A stretch of 64,000 nt of DNA from Savagea serpentis (GTDB lineage: Bacteria; Bacillota; Bacilli; Bacillales_A; Planococcaceae): contig NZ_JADKPV010000002.1 in assembly GCF_015351395.1 (NCBI RefSeq), positions 186,001-250,000 of the forward strand, read 5' to 3'. The notes below the pieces were generated by a model. That model had not been told where the DNA came from. It did not search any database and saw nothing but the letters and a program-made list of their open reading frames with translations. The position numbers and the translations under genes were made by a program. Shown piece by piece: positions 33,357 through 40,914 of the stretch (position 1 is its first letter; each line of letters opens with the position of its first letter).

Positions 33357-34550
33357 TTAATGGTCTTCGTCTGAGAACATGTAAGTTCGTTGATGATAAC
33401 GAATACTGAAAACGAGCCCGACAGCAATAGACATACTGAAAATAGAACTTCCTCCAAAGCTAATGAATGGAAGCGGGATACCGGTAATCGGTAAAAGTTG
33501 AATGTTCATCCCGATATTTTCGATGACATGGAAGGCAATCATTGAAATAACACCTGTCGTAATATAAATACTGAATGGATCATTTAAACTAAGTGAAATT
33601 TTTGTTAGATGATAAATTAAAATGAAAAATAAAATAATGACGAGGCTTGAACCGATAAAACCGTATTCTTCACCGATAATACTGAAGATGAAGTCAGTAT
33701 GGTTTTCAGGTACATATACTTCCCGTCCTTTATATCCTTTTCCGAACAATTCTCCAGAACCGATGCCCGTCATCGTTTGAATTAAGTTGAATCCTTCATT
33801 ACTCGGATAAGAGTATGGATCTAACCAGGAATATACTCGTTTCATTCGGAATTCATCCAGCCCTACTTTTTCTCGTAAAAAATCTTGTGCATAAACGCTC
33901 ATCCAAAGAACGGTTGCACCGAGAGCGGCACCTCCAACGAAGAGAGGGGCGAGCAATTTCCAAGAGATTCCTGAAACAACAATGACTCCTAAAGTGATGG
34001 CAAGGAAGACGAGCGATGTCCCTAAGTCTTGATTGATGATGAAAAATAAAGGCAACGCAAGTATTCCTAAAATTTTTAAGAGTAAAATAAAGTCTGTTTG
34101 GATCGTCTTGATACTTGTATTTTCATGATGTTTACTGACGACTCGAGCGATGACCAAAATGTAAAAAATCTTCACAAATTCGGATGGTTGAATGCGTCCG
34201 ATTACGGGTAAGTTTAACCATCGTTTCGCACCATTGTAAATCGGAGCGAGTCCCGTACCTGGTCCACCTGGGCCCCATTTGACGAGCGCTAATAAAACAA
34301 GTCCGAACAGTAATGTGAACCAAGCGATTTTTTTATATTGTTCTGGCTCCAAGACGAGGGTCATCCCGATTAAAATAAAGCCGACGACGAACCAAACGAC
34401 TTGTTTTAAAGCGAAGTTCGTTAAATATTGACCAGACGTTTGGGCAGATGAGATTGCAATGACACTGACAATAGCGAGAGCGATAATGATGAGGGCTAAT
34501 TTCCAGTCAAACCGGTTAAAAAATGTATCTTTTTTATCTTGTAGGCTCAC
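33357..34550 (-). CDS. rodA: SEDS-family peptidoglycan glycosyltransferase RodA
   Basis: A 397-aa polytopic membrane protein of the FtsW/RodA/SpoVE family that polymerises lipid II glycans with a partner class B PBP. The long extracytoplasmic loop contains VYSWLDPYSYPSNEGFNLIQTMTGIGSGELFGKGY, and PENHTDFIFSIIGEEYGFIGS has the catalytic Asp. The terminal motif is LLPITGIPLPFISFGGSS. Association with ddl/murF and the sequence NLPVIGRIQPSEFVKIF favour RodA over FtsW or SpoVE. GTG 34550 is preferred, since AAAGGTGG lies directly upstream and overlaps GTG 34559. Confidence 0.85.
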   Translation of the reverse strand: MSLQDKKDTFFNRFDWKLALIIIALAIVSVIAISSAQTSGQYLTNFALKQVVWFVVGFILIGMTLVLEPEQYKKIAWFTLLFGLVLLALVKWGPGGPGTGLAPIYNGAKRWLNLPVIGRIQPSEFVKIFYILVIARVVSKHHENTSIKTIQTDFILLLKILGILALPLFFIINQDLGTSLVFLAITLGVIVVSGISWKLLAPLFVGGAALGATVLWMSVYAQDFLREKVGLDEFRMKRVYSWLDPYSYPSNEGFNLIQTMTGIGSGELFGKGYKGREVYVPENHTDFIFSIIGEEYGFIGSSLVIILFFILIYHLTKISLSLNDPFSIYITTGVISMIAFHVIENIGMNIQLLPITGIPLPFISFGGSSIFSMSIAVGLVFSIRYHQRTYMFSDEDH

Positions 34551-34739
34551 AACATCCACCTTTTCTTTTTCGTAAATTCGATATCCATTCCTAAATTATA
34601 ACGGATATGTTTTAAATGTGCATACTTTTCAATGACGTTCTTCATATAATTAAAGTTGCTTCACGTAATTCGCTTTTCGTTCTATTCATATTCATGGTAA
34701 ACTAAAAAGAATGATTTTAATAGAATGTGAGGGAACGAT

Positions 34740-35801
34740 ATGAAAACAATCATCGGTTTAATATATGGAGGAAAATCTGCAGAGCATGAGGTGTCATTAT
34801 CGACAGCTTATGAAGTGATGCAAGCGATTGACTATGCAAAATTTGACGTGTTACCGATTTATATTACGATTCAAGGAGAATGGTGCCAAGGAGAAAAGCG
34901 CACAGCTCCTTTTCGGGATAAAGAGTCGCTCCGTTTTAATAGCGAAGGAAAAGCGGATTCGATTCAACAAATTATCGCAAATGGCGTAGCGTTTGATCTT
35001 GCATTCCCTGTCCTTCATGGGACGAATGGAGAAGATGGGACGGTACAAGGATTGTTTGAAGTATTGAACATTCCATATGTCGGTAATGGCGTTCTCGCTT
35101 CATCGGCTGGAATGGATAAAGTATCGATGAAACAATTGTTTGAAATTGCAGGATTAGCTCAAGTTCCATACGTCCATTTCGTTCGTCCTGATTGGGAAAA
35201 AAACCGTACAGAAGTGATTGAACAAGCAGAGAAAGTACTGCCATATCCGATGTTTGTAAAACCAGCTAACTTAGGGTCTAGTGTAGGAATTAGTAAAGCA
35301 GATGACCGTGCACAATTAGAAGAAGCTATTGAACTTGCGCTTCGCTTCGATCGTAAAATTGTCATCGAACAAGGGGTAACTGCTCGTGAAATCGAAATGG
35401 GTGTGCTCGGAAATGACTATCCTGAATTTTCGGTACCTGGAGAAATTAAGCCGATCGCTGCATTTTATGACTATGAAGCAAAGTATCAAGACGATTCGAC
35501 AGAGCTCGTCATTCCAGCGCAAATTACAGAAGAAGTAAAAGCGAAAATGACAGAAATGGCTCGCGGAGCTTACCGTGTGCTCGATTGTGCCGGACTCGTG
35601 CGCGCTGACTTTTTCGTCACAGCAAATGACGAAGTGTACATTAACGAAGTGAATACGATGCCAGGTTTTACGAAAACATCGATGTTCCCATTACTATGGC
35701 AAAATACAGGGATGACGTACCCTGAAATTATCGAGCGCTTGATTGAACTAGCAATCGAGCGTCATGATGCAAAACAAAAAATTCAATATACGATGGATTG
35801 A
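34740..35801 (+). CDS. ddl: D-alanine--D-alanine ligase
   Basis: Ddl joins two D-Ala with ATP for the peptidoglycan stem. The 353-aa ATP-grasp enzyme starts with IGLIYGGKSAEHEVSLSTA. PVLHGTNGEDGTVQGLFE is the substrate loop, MFVKPANLGSSVGISKA and VIEQGVTAREIEMGVLGN are ATP-grasp motifs, and YINEVNTMPGFT is the metal/phosphate site. AGGGAACG precedes the ATG. It is divergent from rodA and followed by murF after 10 nt, forming a ddl-murF operon as in Bacillus. Confidence 0.96.
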   Translation: MKTIIGLIYGGKSAEHEVSLSTAYEVMQAIDYAKFDVLPIYITIQGEWCQGEKRTAPFRDKESLRFNSEGKADSIQQIIANGVAFDLAFPVLHGTNGEDGTVQGLFEVLNIPYVGNGVLASSAGMDKVSMKQLFEIAGLAQVPYVHFVRPDWEKNRTEVIEQAEKVLPYPMFVKPANLGSSVGISKADDRAQLEEAIELALRFDRKIVIEQGVTAREIEMGVLGNDYPEFSVPGEIKPIAAFYDYEAKYQDDSTELVIPAQITEEVKAKMTEMARGAYRVLDCAGLVRADFFVTANDEVYINEVNTMPGFTKTSMFPLLWQNTGMTYPEIIERLIELAIERHDAKQKIQYTMD

Positions 35802-35811
35802 GTGATAATAG

Positions 35812-37158
35812 ATGAAACGTACAACGACACAATTACAACAATGGTTACAAGCAGATTCACAATATTTGCATGATGAACAAATAGCGAAGCGTGTCGTAAT
35901 TGACTCACGCATCGTCCAAGAAGGCGATTTATTCATCCCATTTCGCGGTGAGCATTCGAATGGGCATCAATACGTCCGTCAAGCGATTGAAGACGGAGCG
36001 GTTGCGTCTTTATGGTTGAAGGATGAACCGAATCCGCCAACTGACTTACCTTTAATTTTTGTGGAAGACAGCGAACTTGCCTTACAGCAGTTAGCGCGTG
36101 CTTACCGAGAAGAAATTAATCCTGTCGTCATCGGTGTGACGGGGTCGAATGGGAAGACGTCGACGAAAGACCTTATTACTGCCACGCTTCAACCATACTT
36201 TAAAGTGCAAAAAACAGAAGGCAATTTCAACAACGAGCTAGGTTTACCTTTAACGATTTTAAACTTGGATGAAGATGTAGAAGTGGCTGTACTCGAAATG
36301 GGGATGAGCGGTTTCGGTGAGATTTCGTTTTTATCGAAAATGGCAAAGCCACGATTTACGGTCATTACGAATATCGGAGAAGCACATATGGAAGCGCTCG
36401 GTTCACGCGAAGGGATCGCGCGAGCAAAATTTGAAATTATTGATGGTTTACAAGATGGGGTCCTCTTCTATGATGGGGATGAACCTTTGTTGCAACCGCT
36501 CGTAGACCAGACGGATGTTCGTGCGGAGTCATTCGGTTATCGAGAGCGCAACCGCCATCATCTCGTCGCTGTGGAACAGCTTGAAGGTGGTACTGCTTTT
36601 CGCGTAGAAGGAACGATTCATGGGGATTTTGAAATGAATATTTACGGGGAATATCAAGCGAAAAATGCGCTCCCTGCTTTAGCGATTGGGCATGCCTTAG
36701 GTTTATCTATCGAGCAAATGCAAAGCGCATTAAAAACAGCAAAATTAACAGCGATGCGCATGGAACCCGTTTATTTAGAGACGGGGGCACTCGTGCTTAA
36801 CGATGCGTATAATGCGGCTCCAACATCAATGAAAGCGGCATTGAATTTTTTTGCGAATTATCATCATCGTGAAAAGAAATGGCTCATTCTCGGAGATATG
36901 TTAGAGCTTGGAGAAGAGGAACTCACCTATCATGCGGATTTACAAGAAGCGGTGAAAATGGTGAAGCCAGAGCGAGTGTATTTAGTCGGAGAACGCATGA
37001 AAGCTTTAGCAGAAGCGTTACTTAAAATGTGTGATGCCGAAATCGTGCATACACTAGAAAAGGATTCTTTGAAGGGGCTATTTTCAGAGAGTACACGAGA
37101 ACATGTCATTTTATTAAAAGGGTCACGTGGCATGGCGCTGGAGACATTACTTCCATGA
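35812..37158 (+). CDS. murF: UDP-MurNAc-tripeptide--D-Ala-D-Ala ligase
   Basis: MurF adds D-Ala-D-Ala to UDP-MurNAc-tripeptide, the last cytoplasmic step of precursor synthesis and the direct user of the Ddl product. The 448-aa protein has the N-terminal Mur ligase domain (VVIDSRIVQEGDLFIPFRGE), the ATP P-loop VIGVTGSNGKTSTKD, EGNFNNELGLP, AVLEMGMSGFGEI, NIGEAHMEALGSREGIARAK and the LNDAYNAAPTSMKAAL substrate motif. It overlaps the next gene by 4 nt (ATGA). Confidence 0.96.
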   Translation: MKRTTTQLQQWLQADSQYLHDEQIAKRVVIDSRIVQEGDLFIPFRGEHSNGHQYVRQAIEDGAVASLWLKDEPNPPTDLPLIFVEDSELALQQLARAYREEINPVVIGVTGSNGKTSTKDLITATLQPYFKVQKTEGNFNNELGLPLTILNLDEDVEVAVLEMGMSGFGEISFLSKMAKPRFTVITNIGEAHMEALGSREGIARAKFEIIDGLQDGVLFYDGDEPLLQPLVDQTDVRAESFGYRERNRHHLVAVEQLEGGTAFRVEGTIHGDFEMNIYGEYQAKNALPALAIGHALGLSIEQMQSALKTAKLTAMRMEPVYLETGALVLNDAYNAAPTSMKAALNFFANYHHREKKWLILGDMLELGEEELTYHADLQEAVKMVKPERVYLVGERMKALAEALLKMCDAEIVHTLEKDSLKGLFSESTREHVILLKGSRGMALETLLP

Positions 37159-37868
37159 AAAAAGAAGTAGGCGTTCTTTTTTTGCACGGTTTTACCGGAG
37201 GGCCGATTGAAACGCGGCCCCTCTATAATTATTTAAGTGCACGCACGAATTGGGTGCTACATTCTCCTACATTAACAGGGCATGGTATTCCGCTTCAATT
37301 GTCTCATCCTTATGCGAATGCATCGACTTGGATTTTCGAAGTGAATCAAGCATACGATGCTTTAGCAAAGCAAGTGGATAAAGTGATTGTCATCGGATTT
37401 TCGATGGGGGGCTTGCTAGCGCTTCAACTCGCCGCTCAGCGGAAAGTAGATGTGCTCATTCTCCTCAGTCCCGCGGCGAAATACGGAGAATGGCGTTATC
37501 TACTAGGGGATATTTGGACAAAACTCGGTGCGGATTTATTGAAGCGTCCTTTACCAAGTCAAACATTTTATCACCTGTATGATTACAAATTACGCAACAC
37601 ACCCATTCGGGCGGCACTTCATTTTCTAGACGTGTTACGATACGGAAAGCATTGTGCTAAATTTGTACATACCCCTGTCTGCTTCGTACATGGAAAAAGA
37701 GATGGTATCGTCCCTTTTTCATCGAGTTTATATTTGTATCGCCGTGTGCGCAGTAAACATAAGCAGTTAATTATTTCTGATCGAGGGAAGCATCACATTT
37801 GTTATAGTGCGGACGCGGAAGGATGGTTTGAAGCGTTATTACGATTTATGAAACACCATCTTCTCTAG
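37155..37868 (+). CDS. alpha/beta hydrolase, Est30-type carboxylesterase
   Basis: A 237-aa serine hydrolase of the Est30/YvaK carboxylesterase family. The oxyanion-hole motif is LFLHGFTGGPIET, the nucleophile elbow GFSMGG (Ser near residue 85), the acid probably the Asp in VHGKRDGIVPF, and the His in GKHHICY. No signal peptide, so cytoplasmic. It is translationally coupled to murF by an ATGA overlap. The physiological substrate is unknown; Est30 prefers short-chain esters. Confidence 0.88.
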   Translation: MKKEVGVLFLHGFTGGPIETRPLYNYLSARTNWVLHSPTLTGHGIPLQLSHPYANASTWIFEVNQAYDALAKQVDKVIVIGFSMGGLLALQLAAQRKVDVLILLSPAAKYGEWRYLLGDIWTKLGADLLKRPLPSQTFYHLYDYKLRNTPIRAALHFLDVLRYGKHCAKFVHTPVCFVHGKRDGIVPFSSSLYLYRRVRSKHKQLIISDRGKHHICYSADAEGWFEALLRFMKHHLL

Positions 37869-38308
37869 GTATTCGTTGTTTAGAGAGCGTTATTTGTTAA
37901 CAGATAATTATGATTAATTCACAATGATTGCATACTGCGAATTCCCGTGGTACACTGACAACTAGGATTGGATACATTTACACGAGAGACTCTTCAGCCT
38001 ATTTGATGAAGAGTACTTTTTTTTGAATAAAACGAGATGTTTATCGTCTCGCTCGGTAAAACCCGAGCTTTTCTAACAGCCTCTGCAATGCTTGGAAGCA
38101 ACATAACTCCCCACGTCAGAGAACTACAAATCGGAATTAAAATGTGAACGAATTTAAGGAACTGATGATTTCGTTCACTCACTCATTCACCATCCCGATT
38201 CGAAGCATTTTAGAATTCTAAAATGAGTAAAAGGCTCGAATTTTGCCGCGTTTTCATTTGAAATGTAACCAATGATCAAATGAAAGAAACAAAAGGAGAT
38301 TGAGAAGT
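37869..38308 (+). promoter_or_regulatory. structured cshA leader region
   Basis: This 440-nt stretch has no convincing gene. It holds a promoter (TTGCAT at 37928-37933, 17 nt, TACACT at 37951-37956), a terminator-like hairpin at 37989-38022, and a second small hairpin with a short T run (38051-38056 with 38063-38068). Further downstream lie a 9-bp stem (38144-38152 with 38170-38178) and a perfect 20-bp palindrome CATTTTAGAATTCTAAAATG (38206-38225). The cshA ribosome binding site AAGGAG is at 38293-38298. The layout suggests an attenuated leader, or a short RNA of about 60 nt with its own terminator. Confidence 0.55.
37989..38022 (+). terminator. terminator-like hairpin in the cshA leader
   Basis: ACTCTTCA (37989-37996) with TGAAGAGT (38007-38014), then a long T tract. 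It lies only about 30 nt after the predicted start site near 37963. Confidence 0.75.
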
Positions 38309-39790
38309 TTGACGAAATTTTCAGAACTGAATATTAGCGAATCAACACAAGACTCATTAAAAAGAATGGGTTTTGAAGAAGCGACACCAATTCAAGAAGG
38401 TACAGTAAAGTACGGTCTTGCAGGTGAAGATGTCATTGGACAAGCACAAACAGGAACAGGAAAAACAGCAGCGTTTGGTATCCCGATTATTGAGAAAGTG
38501 GACACTTCAAACAAAGCAGTTCAAGCATTAATCATCGCGCCAACGCGTGAACTTGCGATTCAAGTTTCGGAAGAGATTTATCGTATCGGTCACGGAAAAC
38601 GCGCTCGCGTCCTTTCTGTATTTGGCGGTCAAGACATTGGTCGTCAAATTCGCGCATTACGCAACAATCCACAAATTGTTGTTGGAACACCAGGAAGAAT
38701 TTTAGACCATATTAAACGTAAAACATTGAAATTAGACGGAGTGGAGACATTAGTTCTTGACGAAGCGGATGAAATGTTAAACATGGGCTTCATCGAAGAC
38801 ATTAATGCGATTTTATCAAATGTTCCAGATACGCGTCAGACATTGTTGTTCTCGGCGACGATGCCCGGACCAATTCGCAAAATTGCAGAAACATTCATGA
38901 AAGACCCACAAATGGTTAAAATTAAATCAAAAGAGATGACAGTTGAAAACATTGAACAATTTTTCGTAAAAGCGCAAGAGCGTGAAAAATTTGAAGTGTT
39001 ATCTCGTTTATTAAACGTGCACCAACCAGAGCTCGCAATCGTATTTGGACGTACGAAACGCCGTGTTGACGAATTAGCAGAAGCATTGAGCTTACGCGGA
39101 TATCTTGCAGAAGGTATTCACGGTGACTTAACACAATCAAAACGTATGTCTGTCTTACGTCAATTTAAAGAAAATAAAATCGACGTTCTCGTTGCAACAG
39201 ACGTTGCAGCACGTGGACTTGATATTTCAGGCGTTACACATGTATATAACTTTGACATTCCACAAGATCCAGAAAGCTACGTACACCGTATCGGACGTAC
39301 AGGCCGTGCTGGTAAAAGTGGGGTCGCTGTAACATTTGTAACACCACGTGAAATGGGTTATTTACGTGTCGTAGAAGAAACGACGAAAAAACGTATGACA
39401 CCACTTCGTCCACCTACTGAAAACGAAGCATTACTCGGTCAGCAAAAATTAGCAGTAGAGCAACTCGTTGAAATCGTTGCGAAAAACGAATTAAACGACT
39501 ACCGTGAAATGGCTGAAAAATTAATGGAAACACACGAAGCAGTCGACTTAATCGCTGCTGCATTGAAAAACTTGACGCGTGAGCCGAATGAGACACCTGT
39601 TAAAATTACAGAAGAACGTCCATTACCATCACGTGGAGGCAGCCGTGGAGGCGATCGCAACCGTGGAGGTGGCGGACGCCGTCGCAGCAATAACTTCCGC
39701 GGTGGAGACCGTAACCGTCGTTCAGGCGGCGGTGGCGGATCACGTCGTCGCGAAGGTAGTCGCGGTAACCGTTCAACAAAACAACAATAA
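38309..39790 (+). CDS. cshA: DEAD-box ATP-dependent RNA helicase
   Basis: CshA is the main RNA helicase of Bacillales, working with the RNA degradosome and in cold adaptation and ribosome assembly. The 493-aa protein has the Q motif (FEEATPIQ), [35 protein letters not shown], and [10 protein letters not shown]. The C-terminus is a long disordered RGG/basic tail ([18 protein letters not shown]) as in CshA. TTG 38309 is selected because AAGGAG lies 10 nt upstream and the other TTG (38300) is too close. It corresponds to B. subtilis ydbR, next to ddl-murF as there. Confidence 0.95.
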   Translation: MTKFSELNISESTQDSLKRMGFEEATPIQEGTVKYGLAGEDVIGQAQTGTGKTAAFGIPIIEKVDTSNKAVQALIIAPTRELAIQVSEEIYRIGHGKRARVLSVFGGQDIGRQIRALRNNPQIVVGTPGRILDHIKRKTLKLDGVETLVLDEADEMLNMGFIEDINAILSNVPDTRQTLLFSATMPGPIRKIAETFMKDPQMVKIKSKEMTVENIEQFFVKAQEREKFEVLSRLLNVHQPELAIVFGRTKRRVDELAEALSLRGYLAEGIHGDLTQSKRMSVLRQFKENKIDVLVATDVAARGLDISGVTHVYNFDIPQDPESYVHRIGRTGRAGKSGVAVTFVTPREMGYLRVVEETTKKRMTPLRPPTENEALLGQQKLAVEQLVEIVAKNELNDYREMAEKLMETHEAVDLIAAALKNLTREPNETPVKITEERPLPSRGGSRGGDRNRGGGGRRRSNNFRGGDRNRRSGGGGGSRRREGSRGNRSTKQQ

Positions 39791-39799
39791 ATAAAATCG

Positions 39800-39840
39800 A
39801 TACACCATCGTTCATGAAAATGGATGATGGTGTATTTTTT
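39800..39840 (+). terminator. cshA terminator
   Basis: ATACACCATC (39800-39809) with GATGGTGTAT (39826-39835), then TTTTT. Confidence 0.88.
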
Positions 39841-39881
39841 GTAAATAATGAATATCGAAGGGACTCTAATATGGCGACTTA

Positions 39882-39917
39882 GTCGTTAAATGTTTGGAAT
39901 ATGTTTAGAGCGACTAC
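39882..39917 (+). promoter_or_regulatory. inverted repeat in the pseudo-receiver gene promoter region
   Basis: TAGTCG and CGACTA arms with inner TAAA/TTTA pairing lie just upstream of a TATAAT at about 39920. The -35 region is poor, suggesting activator dependence or repression at this dyad. Confidence 0.35.
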
Positions 39918-39957
39918 TTTATAATAATGAGTATAAATAGAATGAAGGTGGAACGAA

Positions 39958-40884
39958 ATGAGAGCATTGATTATTGAACGAGATTTTTTAAGAAGATCGG
40001 TAAATGTTGAAATCGTAAAGTATTTCAAATTGTTTAAACATGTGTACTTTGGTGAAACGTTATCGGGCTCCCATTATATGCTGAATCAAATTGATGTGCT
40101 TTTTATTTCTGTAGAAAACGACCAACACTTTCAACAAACATTAGAAGAATTAAAAGAACAAACTCATATAAAAGTAATCCCTCTAGTTGAAAAAACAGAA
40201 GCAGATATCGTGAAAGATACTGAAGCATACATAGAAAAACCAGTGACATTATCTAAAACAGAAAGGGCATTACGCAAAATTTTATCTGAATCTGAACAAA
40301 CTGAACAATTGAAAGTTCATGCAGAATTACGTATAAAAATGTTCTCTGACATAATGATTGATACGATGGAACCGGTGGACGTTAAATGGAGAACACGTAA
40401 AGTAAAAGAGTTATTTGCGTATTTAATTCACTTTAAAGATACGAAGTATTTAGAGACTAGCTATATATTAGAAGCACTTTGGCCGGGGTTACCTGAAAAG
40501 AATGCGAAAAATTTATTGCATACGTCAATTTATCATCTCCGAAAATTGTTAAAGTTATTCAATTATAATTATTCCATCCGATATAAGCATGGTAAATATG
40601 AATTACGCATTCCGTTTAAAACAGATGTAGACATCGTACAACAATGTTTGAAAGAACAACCGTCTCCCCAAAATATAAAACAAGTGATGAACTATTATAA
40701 GGGGCGATATTTGGAGCGAGAAGATTACATATGGGCGGAAGAATTCCGTCAAAACATACATGAACAAGTCATTCAGTATATCCAACTCGGTCTTAAAAAT
40801 GAAAAAATGTTCAGAGATGAAATAGTATCAACGGAGGCAAAGCACTTCATTGAAAAGTATATGAATAATAGCGAAAAACATTAA
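39958..40884 (+). CDS. SARP-type regulator with degenerate receiver domain
   Basis: A 308-aa regulator of the COG3947 layout (receiver, winged helix, BTAD). The N-terminal 115 residues follow the receiver fold, but the phosphorylation site is Ser 51 (VLFISVEND, where the paralogue at 43859-44989 has VFLDINLG). The acidic pair is reduced to E7-R8, and only the Lys of EKPVT (K94) remains. The winged helix (about 125-200) contains RTRKVKELFAYLIHFK and NAKNLLHTSIYHLRKLLKLF. The BTAD helical domain spans about 205-300. It probably acts without phosphorylation or is controlled by partner binding. It is the first gene of an operon with the secreted repeat protein. AAGGTGG precedes the ATG. Confidence 0.8.
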   Translation: MRALIIERDFLRRSVNVEIVKYFKLFKHVYFGETLSGSHYMLNQIDVLFISVENDQHFQQTLEELKEQTHIKVIPLVEKTEADIVKDTEAYIEKPVTLSKTERALRKILSESEQTEQLKVHAELRIKMFSDIMIDTMEPVDVKWRTRKVKELFAYLIHFKDTKYLETSYILEALWPGLPEKNAKNLLHTSIYHLRKLLKLFNYNYSIRYKHGKYELRIPFKTDVDIVQQCLKEQPSPQNIKQVMNYYKGRYLEREDYIWAEEFRQNIHEQVIQYIQLGLKNEKMFRDEIVSTEAKHFIEKYMNNSEKH

Positions 40885-40914
40885 ATGTCTTTTAATTTGA
40901 AAGGAAGAGCAAGA

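Noticed and set aside
37994-38182. 62-codon minus-strand ORF with a hydrophobic stretch in the cshA leader
   Set aside because: It overlaps the terminator and hairpins of the leader and has no promoter. The GGGATGG before its ATG is weak. Possible but not supported.
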